Counted from the first letter of the stretch, positions 54,030 through 62,283 are shown. The stretch: 64,000 nt of DNA from Chloroflexi bacterium CFX4 (GCA_021404685.1 QWHC01000011.1:186001-250000); one strand, 5' to 3'. Numbers and translations: made by a program. Notes: generated by a model from the sequence alone, not told the origin.

Positions 54030-55415
54030 TTAGTGGTGTGCGCCGTTGCCATGCGCTTCATCGTGACCGTGATCATCATCACCGTGATGCACAACCGCCT
54101 GTGAAGCATAGATAATCGTGAGGATGGCGAACACATAGGCTTGAATGCCACCCACGAACAACTCTAGGAAGTAGATCGGGATTGGTAGGAACACCGCGAT
54201 CAGGAAGCTGAACACAATCAGCAACACACCGCCCGCAAACACCGCGCCGAAAAGACGGAAGGTGAGCGAGACGATACGCGAAAGTTCCGAGATGATCTCG
54301 ATCAAGCCGACCAAGAAATCAATTGCGCCGAGCGGCTTCTTGCTCAGTTTGCCAAGCGCCGGCAGGTTGATGAACTTGAAGAAGTAGGCGCCACCCAGTG
54401 CCTGAATGCCCCAGACCTGCACCAGGATCACCACGATCAGCGCAAGCGCGATAGGCAAGTTGAGGTCAGTCGTCATGCCGCGGAAGAACGGCACCAGCGT
54501 GAAGCGTTCTGCTTCTGCCGCCTTGATCTTCTTCTCGGCAGCTTCTAGCTTTTCTTCTTCTGTTTCAAACTGCGCCTTCTCTTCTGCCGTCAGCACCTTC
54601 AGCATTTGCTTGTGGTGATATTCTTCACGTGCCTTTGCTTCTTTTTCAGCGTCCCACTTGCCGCCCTCAGCCTCATAGGTAGCGCGCTTATCCGCGATGG
54701 CGCGATCTTCCAGTGCCTGTGCCAACGGTGGCTTTGCCCAAGGATATTCTTCCTCGCAGTGCAGCGTGTTGGCACGCACTGCCTTCACGCCGGCGCGCTC
54801 GCTCAGGTTGAAAACGCCGTCGCCGTCGTTATCACCGTTAAAGAGCGTCAGGATGCCGCCGGGCTGCTTGTTGGCGTTCAGACCGCTGATGCCGTAGCCA
54901 AGCTGACCGGGTGCCAATGGATCCGTCTCATCGGCGAAAACATTGTATTCGGCGCACACCGTCAAGCCCACTGATTCGACGCCCGGCACCAGTTTGATCC
55001 AGTTACCGACCAGAATCAGCATAAAAATGGACGCTGCCACTGGGAATACTGCACGCGTCCGTTTGCCAAGCAGGTTATATGCCTGATTATAGAGGAATTC
55101 GCCGATTAGCTCGATGAAGTTCGTCAAGCCACGCGGCACAAAGCGATCTGGGCTGGCACTGCGGTAAGCACGCCCAACCACAATCGCCATCAGGATCAGG
55201 AGCGCATCCACCAGCAACAATGAAGTCATCGTATTGGTGAAGTCGAAGCCGGGGAAGATGTTGCCCGCTAACACTTCAGCAGGCAGCGAGATGACGGGCA
55301 GTGCCACCCCTGCACCAATCGAAGGCAGGAAGGTGAAGGGCAGCCACACGCATAGGACAGCCACAAAAAGCACAAGCCCGACAAAGATAATCAAGCCGCG
55401 TGATGCAGCGCTCAT
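54030..55415 (-). CDS. atpB: ATP synthase subunit a with large EF-hand-bearing insertion
   Basis: The proton-channel subunit, 461 residues instead of the usual roughly 230-300. The conserved parts are there: an N-terminal helix, RAVFPVAASIFMLILVGNW, DLNLPIALALI and the channel helix SRIVSLTFRLFGAVFAGG with the essential Arg (Arg387). Between GNWIKLVPGVESVG (about residue 150) and FFRGMTTDLNL (about 310) lies an insertion of about 165 residues. It holds Cys154 and Cys220, a canonical EF-hand loop at 195-206 (DNDGDGVFNLSE) and a charged helical stretch at 235-304. The C-terminus is His/Asp-rich (HHGDDDHGHDEAHGNGAHH). AAGGAGG precedes the ATG. Confidence 0.93.
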   Translation of the reverse strand: MSAASRGLIIFVGLVLFVAVLCVWLPFTFLPSIGAGVALPVISLPAEVLAGNIFPGFDFTNTMTSLLLVDALLILMAIVVGRAYRSASPDRFVPRGLTNFIELIGEFLYNQAYNLLGKRTRAVFPVAASIFMLILVGNWIKLVPGVESVGLTVCAEYNVFADETDPLAPGQLGYGISGLNANKQPGGILTLFNGDNDGDGVFNLSERAGVKAVRANTLHCEEEYPWAKPPLAQALEDRAIADKRATYEAEGGKWDAEKEAKAREEYHHKQMLKVLTAEEKAQFETEEEKLEAAEKKIKAAEAERFTLVPFFRGMTTDLNLPIALALIVVILVQVWGIQALGGAYFFKFINLPALGKLSKKPLGAIDFLVGLIEIISELSRIVSLTFRLFGAVFAGGVLLIVFSFLIAVFLPIPIYFLELFVGGIQAYVFAILTIIYASQAVVHHGDDDHGHDEAHGNGAHH

Positions 55416-55524
55416 GTCAGCCTCCTTGTGGCTCGATGGAAGGATAGCAATCCGCTAATCAAAAAGAGACCTCCTTTAATGTGAGTTTCCGCGATTGGTG
55501 CCCAAAGGGCTGTGCTATAGGCAG

Positions 55525-55818
55525 TCATTGGCTCTCTGTTCCCGCCTCAGGCTCAACGGTGGTTGGGTCAGTTTTGGTTAAAGGCGTTTGTGGGATGACA
55601 CGCGCAATCAGTTTTCGCGTCAGCCAAATGGCTGAAGCAAGGTTCAGCGGCGCACCCGCCACGGCGCAAATCAAGGTTGCGATGCGCCGTTCGTTGCCTA
55701 ATAACCCATCTAGCCACAGACCGACTAGGATTGAGACAATCGCCAGAACAGCCATATAACAGCCCATCGCGCCAGCCAGTCCAACGGCGATCTGCGGTGA
55801 ATTGCGCGACGGAGTCAT
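55525..55818 (-). CDS. atpI: AtpI-like small membrane protein (AtpZ/AtpI family)
   Basis: A 97-residue protein with two membrane helices (about residues 12-36 and 46-68) and a Thr/Pro/Glu-rich tail. Position at the head of the F0 operon and the pattern GLAGAMGCYMAV...GLWLDGLLG fit AtpI/AtpZ, which helps c-ring assembly or metal/proton handling in other bacteria. AGGA lies 8 bases before the ATG. atpB starts 109 bases later. The assignment rests on position and topology. Confidence 0.75.
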   Translation of the reverse strand: MTPSRNSPQIAVGLAGAMGCYMAVLAIVSILVGLWLDGLLGNERRIATLICAVAGAPLNLASAIWLTRKLIARVIPQTPLTKTDPTTVEPEAGTESQ

Positions 55819-55854
55819 ATCGTTAATCCTGCCCTGTTTGCGTAATCTATCACA

Positions 55855-55883
55855 AGCCTAGCTAAAGCGCAATCCTTTGTCAA
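55855..55883 (-). promoter_or_regulatory. Promoter of the F0 ATP synthase operon
   Basis: TTGACA (55878-55883) and TAGGCT (55855-55860) on the minus strand with a 17-base spacer, 37 bases before atpI. Confidence 0.7.
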
Positions 55884-55927
55884 GGCACGGCTTAGTAAAA
55901 GCCTCTGGTAAATGCCTCAGACTTTTT

Positions 55928-55960
55928 CAAAACGCCTTCAAAACGTTTTCTAAAACGTTA
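55928..55960. promoter_or_regulatory. Three direct AAAACG repeats at 11-12-base spacing
   Basis: CAAAACGCCTT, CAAAACGTTTT and CTAAAACGTTA follow one another at 55928-55960, with AAAACG recurring every 11-12 bases, about 45 bases upstream of the atp -35. Helically phased direct repeats of this kind are typical binding sites of OmpR/PhoB-type regulators; AAAACGTTTT is also a palindrome. Binding is inference. Confidence 0.45.
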
Positions 55961-56021
55961 CCCAACTGCCCTAATACACTAGCACGACTAAGCGCAAAGG
56001 GCAAATCAGGTTTTGGCAGGT

Positions 56022-56780
56022 TCAGCGCCCGCGCCGCAAACTGCTGATGAACAACCCGGCAATCCCTAGCGCGCCCAGCGCCAAGATCGGCATGATGGGC
56101 GGAACGCCGCCACCACTAATTACGTCGCTTGCCCGTGCGGGCAAGGTTGCCTCTGCGTAGGGCGGCGGATAGGTGAAGGTTGGCAAGGGCGCACCCGGCA
56201 CAATCGGCTCTGGTGCGGCGGCGGCCAGGGTGAACACGCCCGTCGCTTGTGCCTGCAAGGCAGTTGCCGTTTGGGGTGCGCCGGGCGTTGCCGTCAGGAA
56301 TTCGGCGGTCGCTTGCGCGCCTGCTGTCTGCAAGTTGGCAGTCGGCACGGCGTCAAGGTCAATCGGTGGCAGCGAGTCAAAATCGCCACCGCTGAGCGTG
56401 ACCACTTCACGGTAAACCCACGCCAAGCCCGTGGGCGATAGCTCAAATTGAATCTGAATCCATTCGCCATAGCGCCCACGTGCCGCGAAGAACTGCCCCG
56501 GACCGACCTTCCGCAGAATTTGTGCATCCAGGCTTGGCGCAGTGCGAATGTTCGCCTCCAGGCGCGCCTCGACGCGGATCAAGCCCACGTTGACCGTCGG
56601 CGTGCGTGTGGGCGTCACGCTCGGCAGCAGTTCAACCGTTGGCGTGAGGGATGGGATGATCAGTTGTGGCGTTGGGTTGCCCTGTGCGCGCAAGGCAGGC
56701 AATTCGCCCGTCAGGCGCGCGCCGAGCAGGGCTATCAGCAAGAGCGCAGCCGCCAGCGTGCCGCGTAACATACGACTCAT
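56022..56780 (-). CDS. Exported SH3b-domain protein with C-terminal anchor
   Basis: A 252-residue surface protein. The signal sequence spans about residues 1-32, followed by a Pro/Thr-rich stretch (PSLTPTVELLPSVTPTRTPT). An SH3b domain occupies about residues 65-130 (EANIRTAPSLDAQIL...GLAWVYREVV). A low-complexity Ala/Thr/Pro region precedes a membrane anchor at about residues 225-245 ending in SSLRRGR. It is monocistronic, upstream of the atp promoter but separate. Likely wall binding; no enzymatic part. Confidence 0.72.
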   Translation of the reverse strand: MSRMLRGTLAAALLLIALLGARLTGELPALRAQGNPTPQLIIPSLTPTVELLPSVTPTRTPTVNVGLIRVEARLEANIRTAPSLDAQILRKVGPGQFFAARGRYGEWIQIQFELSPTGLAWVYREVVTLSGGDFDSLPPIDLDAVPTANLQTAGAQATAEFLTATPGAPQTATALQAQATGVFTLAAAAPEPIVPGAPLPTFTYPPPYAEATLPARASDVISGGGVPPIMPILALGALGIAGLFISSLRRGR

Positions 56781-56843
56781 AGGCTATCTCAATACAGTTA
56801 AGCACTGCCACCTATTATAGCGCGCCTAACCAAGTGCCACCCC

Positions 56844-57671
56844 TCAGACGTGAAAGACTCGCGGCGCAAGGGCAACGGCTTCACGTCGGCGCGCTGCAAA
56901 ACGCGCCAATTCGGTAATGCCCAGCTTGCCGAGCAGGTCTTCGATCTTCTCGCTGGCGTAGCCGACTTCAGCGGGGCGGTGTGCATCCGAGCTGAAGGTG
57001 AGCGGAATGCCCAGATCGCGGGCGTAGGCGATCATGCGTGCGGTTGGGAAGGGATCAGTAGTCATCTTGCGGTAGCCGCTGGTGTTAATCTCGATGCACA
57101 CATCGGCGGCGCGGATTGCCTCTAGCGCGGCGTCTTGCAGCGGCTCAATCGCCTGTGGGATAGGCTTGGGCGCATAAGCAGTGACAGCGGTGCTGTGCGC
57201 GATAATATCGAACATACCGCTTTGGGCAGATTTTGCCAGCAGGCGGTAATATTCGGCATAGACAGGCAGCGCGTCGCTGACGCCATCCCAACGGCGCACA
57301 TCATAGACGTTGCGCCCGTTGATGTAATGCACCGATCCGATCAGGTAATCGAATGGATAGGGTGCTACCAACGCGGCGCAGGCAGCCTCAGCGCCTTCGA
57401 TGTAATCCACCTCCAAGCCCAGCCGCACCGTAATGCGCTCTGCATAGCGTGCCTTCAAAGCCAGCACTTCCTCAACATACTGGGAGAGTTCATCCTTTGC
57501 CATAGCGATATTGGGCATCGGATCGTTGCCATCTTGCCAGTAGATCGGCGCATGGTCAGCGATGCCGATCTCGCTGATGCCAAGCGAAATTGCCTGCTGA
57601 ATGTAGTCCTCAATCTGCCCTTGTGCGTGTCCGCAACGGTTGTGGTGCGTGTGGTAGTCTACAGGGATCAT
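56844..57671 (-). CDS. PHP-family phosphatase, histidinol-phosphatase-like
   Basis: A 275-residue metal-dependent phosphoesterase of the PHP family. The motifs are DYHTHHNRCGHAQG at the N-terminus, GIADHAPI, a metal Glu in LGLEVDYIEG, IGSVHYI, DIIAHSTAV and TFSSDAHRP near the C-terminus. The layout is that of HisK-type histidinol-phosphatases (second-last step of histidine synthesis), but PHP proteins are diverse and no other his gene is near. The start is the ATG at 57671 with GAGG 7 bases upstream; a longer frame to 57782 crosses a terminator. Confidence 0.8.
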   Translation of the reverse strand: MIPVDYHTHHNRCGHAQGQIEDYIQQAISLGISEIGIADHAPIYWQDGNDPMPNIAMAKDELSQYVEEVLALKARYAERITVRLGLEVDYIEGAEAACAALVAPYPFDYLIGSVHYINGRNVYDVRRWDGVSDALPVYAEYYRLLAKSAQSGMFDIIAHSTAVTAYAPKPIPQAIEPLQDAALEAIRAADVCIEINTSGYRKMTTDPFPTARMIAYARDLGIPLTFSSDAHRPAEVGYASEKIEDLLGKLGITELARFAARRREAVALAPRVFHV

Positions 57672-57701
57672 CCATACCTCATCTTGAAGATAGCTTTGCA
57701 C

Positions 57702-57734
57702 AAAAAGCCCGCCTTGCGGGTGAGGCAAGGCGGG
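57702..57734 (-). terminator. Terminator after the thioredoxin-domain gene
   Basis: A 10-bp perfect stem (57708-57717 with 57725-57734, arms CCCGCCTTGC/GCAAGGCGGG), 7-base loop, followed on the minus strand by CTTTTT. It separates the thioredoxin gene from the PHP gene downstream. Confidence 0.75.
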
Positions 57735-57765
57735 TTCATCAACGCGCCTTTGAAGCGTGCGCGCC

Positions 57766-58494
57766 TTAGATTTGCAGTGCAACCAATTGGTTCAGCGCAT
57801 CACGCAGCACATGCTCTGGCAGCGCGCCCGCTTGCTGACCAACAATCTTGCCGCCCTTCACAAACATCATGGTCGGAATGCTCATGATGTTGAACGCCTG
57901 CGAAATGCCCGGATTCTCATCCACATTCACTTTGGCAATCCGCACCTTGCCGCTGAATTCCGCCGCCAGCTTATCCAAAATCGGCGCAACTTGGCGGCAC
58001 GGACCGCACCATTCTGCCCAAAAATCCACCAGCACGGGCAGCGCGCTCTCGATCACTTCGCTGCGGAAGGTGTTTTCGGTCACCTTTACGGGCTTGGTAT
58101 CCACGCGGGCGGCGGGCTTGGCAGCCGTTGGCACAGCGGACGTTTGCTTGGCGGGTGCGTGGGCGGCGAGCATCTCGACCATCGCGCCGACATCGGTTGA
58201 CCATGGGCGGCTGCGGCGGGCAAGTGGTTCGCCCTTCACGATGCCGATCAGCAGTGGGTGTTTGCCCACTTCAAAGCGCGTGGCAAGCTCTGGCGCACGG
58301 CTGACATCTGCCTTCACCACCAGCATCCGTCCGCTATAGGTGCGTGCCGCGTTATCCAGCTCAGTTTTTACGTCGGTACGGAGCGACTCGCCGTTCCACA
58401 GCATAAGCAGCACGGGCAAGTCACTCTTTAGCATCTCATCTAGCTCGGCGCTGCTTGCCACCAGCAGCGGCGTATCTGCTTTTGCGATTGCCAT
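57766..58494 (-). CDS. Double thioredoxin-fold protein (one degenerate, one active)
   Basis: A 242-residue cytoplasmic protein. Residues about 10-112 look like a thioredoxin fold with no CxxC (LPVLLMLWNGESL in place of the active site). After an Ala/Pro/Lys linker, residues about 135-242 are a complete thioredoxin with WCGPC (Cys163 and Cys166), the cis-Pro in MSIPTMMFV and the usual end FVKGGKIVGQQAGA. The active half should reduce disulfides; the first half may give partner binding. The promoter is at 58608-58637. Confidence 0.85.
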   Translation of the reverse strand: MAIAKADTPLLVASSAELDEMLKSDLPVLLMLWNGESLRTDVKTELDNAARTYSGRMLVVKADVSRAPELATRFEVGKHPLLIGIVKGEPLARRSRPWSTDVGAMVEMLAAHAPAKQTSAVPTAAKPAARVDTKPVKVTENTFRSEVIESALPVLVDFWAEWCGPCRQVAPILDKLAAEFSGKVRIAKVNVDENPGISQAFNIMSIPTMMFVKGGKIVGQQAGALPEHVLRDALNQLVALQI

Positions 58495-58607
58495 TTTGAC
58501 GCTTTCTCCAAGTCTTTAAGGGATAGGTCTTTGATTCTTATAGACGGCGCGCACTTGCCAAGCCTTACGCGGCGGCGCGCTCAGGGCGCCACACGCCAAA
58601 CAGGGTA

Positions 58608-58637
58608 ATTTTAACACAGATTTAGGGCTGTGATCAA
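58608..58637 (-). promoter_or_regulatory. Promoter of thioredoxin gene, -35 inside an inverted repeat
   Basis: TTGATC (58632-58637) and TAAAAT (58608-58613) on the minus strand, spacer 18 bases. The -35 lies in the left arm of the palindrome 58628-58668. Confidence 0.45.
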
Positions 58638-58668
58638 GTGCAGTGCGCCTCACCGCACTTGATCACAG
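58628..58668. repeat. Perfect 14-bp inverted repeat
   Basis: CTGTGATCAAGTGC (58628-58641) and its complement GCACTTGATCACAG (58655-58668) with a 13-base spacer. It covers the stop codon of the small upstream gene and the -35 of the next promoter. It could act as a terminator for the former and an operator for the latter. Confidence 0.6.
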
Positions 58669-58908
58669 GCGTTTGAGGCAGACAACAGGCTCTTGCGCCA
58701 GCAGTTCGCGCAACGTGCCAAAATCAGGCAAGCCGAGCGCTTTACTGAGCGCTGCATCAATGGCAATGCGGGTTGGGTCGGTTGCCATCGCGGGAAAAGG
58801 TTGCAAGGGCGCTTCACAGAGCCTGTCATACTCGGCGGCAAGCGCATCAAGCTGTGCATCGTTCAGCAGGCGCACATCCAGCACTTCTTGGCGGCGCGAG
58901 TCGATCAT
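58663..58908 (-). CDS. Small hypothetical protein resembling the tail of an N6 DNA methylase
   Basis: An 81-residue ORF starting MIDSRRQEVLDVRLL, with GAGAG upstream of the ATG and an in-frame ATG at 58962 as alternative. The sequence LNDAQLDALAAEYDRLCEAP...LGLPDFGTLRELLAQEPV resembles, from memory, the extreme C-terminus of large N-6 DNA methylases. No catalytic motif is present. It may be a remnant or a small independent protein; I cannot assign a function. Confidence 0.4.
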   Translation of the reverse strand: MIDSRRQEVLDVRLLNDAQLDALAAEYDRLCEAPLQPFPAMATDPTRIAIDAALSKALGLPDFGTLRELLAQEPVVCLKRL

Positions 58909-59170
58909 AGAGACTCTCTTTGGACTGGTTTTCCATGCAAGGCGATTAGAACATTTTATCATACGCGGGGCAAAGGGTTAACCCACCACATCGGGCGTGG
59001 TGAAGCGTGTGAGGATCAACCCGCCCACAGGCAAAGTGCCTCAGGCGGTGCGCGAAGCCTCTGGATTAATACAATCATTGAATTTTCATTGAGATGCAAC
59101 TGTGATCCGAACTTTGCATTTATTCTCGGATACTGTAAGTGTGTTGGATACGCACAGAAAGGGAATTTGC

Positions 59171-59569
59171 ATGACCTACACCTACCGCATTGAGAAGTTA
59201 CAAGGTGAGCCAATTGTGGTCACGCAGTTGGGCGCTGACTATTCCATGGCAACCCACACGGAAGAAATCAACCCGCGCATTATGCAACTCATGGATGATT
59301 CTCTAGAAGGGCTTTTTCTGATCTTTGACGTGACTGAGGCATCTTTCAGCCTTGATGATGTCATTGCCGGCGCCTCGCAAAGCACGCGCAGCACAAAACC
59401 CTTGTTACGCCACCCTAACATGCGGCAAATGGTTGTGATCAGCCGCTCATCGCTGGTTCGGCTTGCCGCCAAAGGGCTTTCCGCGCCGATCTTCGGCAAG
59501 GTGAATGTAAAGGTCTGCGACACCCTTGATGAGGCGTTGGCGCATTGCCGCGCTGAGTTGACTGCCTAA
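59171..59569 (+). CDS. 132-residue conserved protein, STAS/SpoIIAA-like size (copy 1)
   Basis: A small soluble alpha/beta protein starting MTYTYRIEKLQGEP. No known catalytic motif is seen. The pattern of short strands and helices and the size suggest a STAS/SpoIIAA-like fold, but I do not recognise the family with certainty. A close paralogue follows 179 bases downstream; the last about 36 residues (VRLAAKGLSAPIFGKVNVKV onward) are nearly identical in both. The in-frame ATG at 59102 is not used by the paralogue, which supports 59171. Confidence 0.65.
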   Translation: MTYTYRIEKLQGEPIVVTQLGADYSMATHTEEINPRIMQLMDDSLEGLFLIFDVTEASFSLDDVIAGASQSTRSTKPLLRHPNMRQMVVISRSSLVRLAAKGLSAPIFGKVNVKVCDTLDEALAHCRAELTA

Positions 59570-59748
59570 GCCGATGGGCGGCTGCCCTTTGTCGAACGCC
59601 AACCATCCCTCGTTCACAGTCCGCCCTGAAACAATGTGTGTCGAGCAAACCACCAACACTGGTCTTGGAATACGCTTGTGATGTGGGCGGCGCGCTTAGA
59701 TTCTCTTATGATCTAGGTGTGCTGCATCAGTAAAGGAGTAATCTGCCA

Positions 59749-60147
59749 ATGACCTACACCTACCATCTGGAGAAACTATCCGATGAGCCGATTATGGTCG
59801 GGCAAGTGGGTCCCGAGTTTTCCGTGTCCGCACATTCGGATGAGCTTAATCAGCGCATTCTACAATGGTTAGAGTCTGCCACCGAAAATTTTTTCTTTAT
59901 CTTAGATGTGACTGAAGCCGCCTTAGGTTTTGATGATATTGTTCTTGGCGCCTCGAAAGGGACGCGCAGCGCAACGCCGGTCTTGCGGCATGCCAACATG
60001 CGGCAGTTGGTTGTGGTCAGCCATTCGGCGCTGGTTCGGCTGGCCGCCAAAGGGCTTTCCGCACCGATCTTCGGCAAGGTGAATGTGAAGGTCTGCGATA
60101 CGCGGGATGAGGCGTTGGCGCACTGCCGTGCTGAGTTGACCGCCTAA
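59749..60147 (+). CDS. 132-residue conserved protein, STAS/SpoIIAA-like size (copy 2)
   Basis: A tandem paralogue of the protein encoded at 59171, same length, starting MTYTYHLEKLSDEP. The N-terminal halves differ at many positions (MVGQVGPEFSVSAHSDELN against VVTQLGADYSMATHTEEIN), whereas the C-terminal third is almost unchanged. GGAG lies about 10 bases before the ATG. The CoxE-like gene starts 74 bases later on the same strand. The function is unknown. Confidence 0.65.
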   Translation: MTYTYHLEKLSDEPIMVGQVGPEFSVSAHSDELNQRILQWLESATENFFFILDVTEAALGFDDIVLGASKGTRSATPVLRHANMRQLVVVSHSALVRLAAKGLSAPIFGKVNVKVCDTRDEALAHCRAELTA

Positions 60148-60220
60148 GCAGCCAGTTGCTACCCATCTGCTCATCCTTTGCGCTACAATCTGCCTACCGT
60201 CTTACGCGAGGATGTGGCAC

Positions 60221-61609
60221 ATGGATAAGCGATTGGTCGAGTTTATTCGCACACTGCGCGCCGCCGGCGTGCGTATTTCTGTGGCGGAAAGCTACGACGC
60301 CCTGCGCGCTGTGGATCAGGTCGGCGTTTCGGAGCGTGAGGTGTTCCAATCCGCGCTGCGGACGACTCTCGTCAAAGAGGCTGCCGATCTGCCCACCTTT
60401 GATTATTTCTTCCCGCTGTTCTTCGATACCGCCGCGCCACCCATGTTCAACATGGAGCAAGAACTGACGCCCGATCAGCAGCAGATGCTCAGGCAGGCGC
60501 TGCAATCCCTAGTCGGCAATCCGCAAGCCCTGCAACAATTGCTCCAGCAGCTTATGCGCGGGCGTGGCTTTGATCAAGATCAGCTTGAGCAGACAGGGCA
60601 ACAGCTTGGCTTGGGCAACGCCGATAGCCCTTCGCAGCAGGGCTACTATCAGCGCATGATGCAACGCGCCCTGCGCCTGAACGAACTGCGTGAACTGCTC
60701 GATCAGCTTGAGGAAGCACTCCGCGAAGCAGGCATGAGCGAAGACGCGCTGCAAGAGGTGATGCAGATGCTGCGCGCCAATGGCGAAGCGCTCCGCGAAC
60801 AGCTTGAGCGCTTCGTTGGCAGCAGCATCGCCCGCAACATGGGCGAAAATCCGCCCGAACCGCCCGACGCCCAAGACCTGATGCAGACGCCCTTCCGCGC
60901 CCTGAGCCAAGAAGAAGCAGACGCCCTGCGCGACGAAGTGAAACGCCTTGCCGCCAAGCTCCGCAGCCGCGCCTCGCTGCGCCAGCGCCGCGCCAATGAC
61001 GGCGTGCTAGACCCCAAAAGCACGCTGCGCCACAACTTGCGCTATGGCGGCACGCCCATTGAACTGCAATTCCGCAAGCGCAGCCTAAAGCCGCGCCTTG
61101 TGCTGATCTGCGATATTTCCACCTCTATGCGCTACTGCGCCGAGTTCATGCTGACCCTGATCTACGAACTGCAAGATCAGGTTGCCAAAGCGCGCAGCTT
61201 CATCTTCATCAGCGACCTGCACGAAATTAGCGATTACTTCAACGCCATGCGCCCTGAGGCTGCCGTTCAACAGGTGCTGGAAAACCACCCGCCCGGCTCG
61301 TACAACACCGATCTCGGGCATAGCCTTGATACGCTCTTTGGCGAAAAGCTGGACGCCATAGATAGCCGCACCACCGTGATCCTGCTTGGCGATGGGCGCA
61401 ATAACTATAATGATCCGCGCCTGGACTTGGCGGCGGATATGCGGCGGCGTGCGCGCCGTGTGGTGTGGTTCAACCCAGAGCCGCAGTACCAATGGGGGAC
61501 GGGCGATAGCGACATGCTGGACTATGCGCCGCTTGCCTCTGGCGTTTATCAGGTGGCGAACATGGCGCAATTGGTAGAGGCGATTGATAAGATCATGGTG
61601 GACGGCTAA
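60221..61609 (+). CDS. CoxE-like VWA domain protein
   Basis: A 462-residue cytoplasmic protein of the VWA/CoxE group. The N-terminal part (FIRTLRAAGVRISVAESYDAL) is the CoxE signature. A Gln-rich helical middle follows (residues about 85-210), then LRHNLRYGGTPIEL and the VWA core with DISTSMRY (metal site DxSxS) near residue 297 and LLGDGRNNYNDP. In other bacteria such proteins work with a MoxR-type ATPase (CoxD) to insert or activate metal centres. No such gene is adjacent. GAGG precedes the ATG at 60221. Confidence 0.85.
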   Translation: MDKRLVEFIRTLRAAGVRISVAESYDALRAVDQVGVSEREVFQSALRTTLVKEAADLPTFDYFFPLFFDTAAPPMFNMEQELTPDQQQMLRQALQSLVGNPQALQQLLQQLMRGRGFDQDQLEQTGQQLGLGNADSPSQQGYYQRMMQRALRLNELRELLDQLEEALREAGMSEDALQEVMQMLRANGEALREQLERFVGSSIARNMGENPPEPPDAQDLMQTPFRALSQEEADALRDEVKRLAAKLRSRASLRQRRANDGVLDPKSTLRHNLRYGGTPIELQFRKRSLKPRLVLICDISTSMRYCAEFMLTLIYELQDQVAKARSFIFISDLHEISDYFNAMRPEAAVQQVLENHPPGSYNTDLGHSLDTLFGEKLDAIDSRTTVILLGDGRNNYNDPRLDLAADMRRRARRVVWFNPEPQYQWGTGDSDMLDYAPLASGVYQVANMAQLVEAIDKIMVDG

Positions 61610-61613
61610 GCTG

Positions 61614-62183
61614 ATGCAGACGGTTGCAATCCTCGTTTCTGTGGTGGCTATGATCGTATGGCTGCTCACCTATTGGCGCGGCGGCACGGCGGTCGTCAAA
61701 TCAATGCAACAGTCAACCTTGCCGCTGGATCGCTTGGCAGTCTGGGTGCTGGCATTTACGACTGCCGCGCTGCCGATCATCGGCTTGGCAATGTTGCTTG
61801 GACTTGGTACGCCGCTGCTGCCGGAGTGGGCGGCGCTCATTGGTATGATCATGGTGTTGTTGGGCATGGCAGGCACCTATTTCTGCCGTGCCTATCTGGG
61901 CAAATATTGGGCAGCAGAGGCAGCCTTGCAGCGCGATCACAGCCTTGTTGACTCAGGTCCGTATGGTGTGGTGCGCCATCCCATCTACACAATGGCGATT
62001 ATCCTCTACATCGGCTTGGGCATCGTTTTCAGCGCGCCGTTGGGCAGCTTGGCAGCCTTCCTCAGCACCCTGATGATGATCCTCAAAACGGGCGTTGAAG
62101 ATCGCTTCCTGAGCGCAGAACTGGAAGGCTACGCCGCTTACAGCCAGCGCGTGCCTTACCGCTTGCTGCCCAAAATCTGGTAG
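61614..62183 (+). CDS. ICMT/PEMT-like isoprenylcysteine methyltransferase family protein
   Basis: A 190-residue integral membrane methyltransferase with four or five helices. The conserved C-terminal AdoMet block GPYGVVRHPIYTM is near residue 118 and the tail LSAELEGYAAYSQRVPYRLLP matches the family ending. Bacterial members methylate small lipophilic substrates rather than prenylated proteins; the substrate is unknown. The ATG at 61614 is four bases after the CoxE-like stop, so the two genes are probably one transcript. Confidence 0.8.
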   Translation: MQTVAILVSVVAMIVWLLTYWRGGTAVVKSMQQSTLPLDRLAVWVLAFTTAALPIIGLAMLLGLGTPLLPEWAALIGMIMVLLGMAGTYFCRAYLGKYWAAEAALQRDHSLVDSGPYGVVRHPIYTMAIILYIGLGIVFSAPLGSLAAFLSTLMMILKTGVEDRFLSAELEGYAAYSQRVPYRLLPKIW

Positions 62184-62283
62184 AGGGCGCGCCGCAGCGC
62201 GTCCAAGGCAATCCACAGCGCCAACAGGCTGAAGCCAAGCGGCGCAAGGCAGCCTAAATAAAAACAGCCCGCCAAGCGACGCT

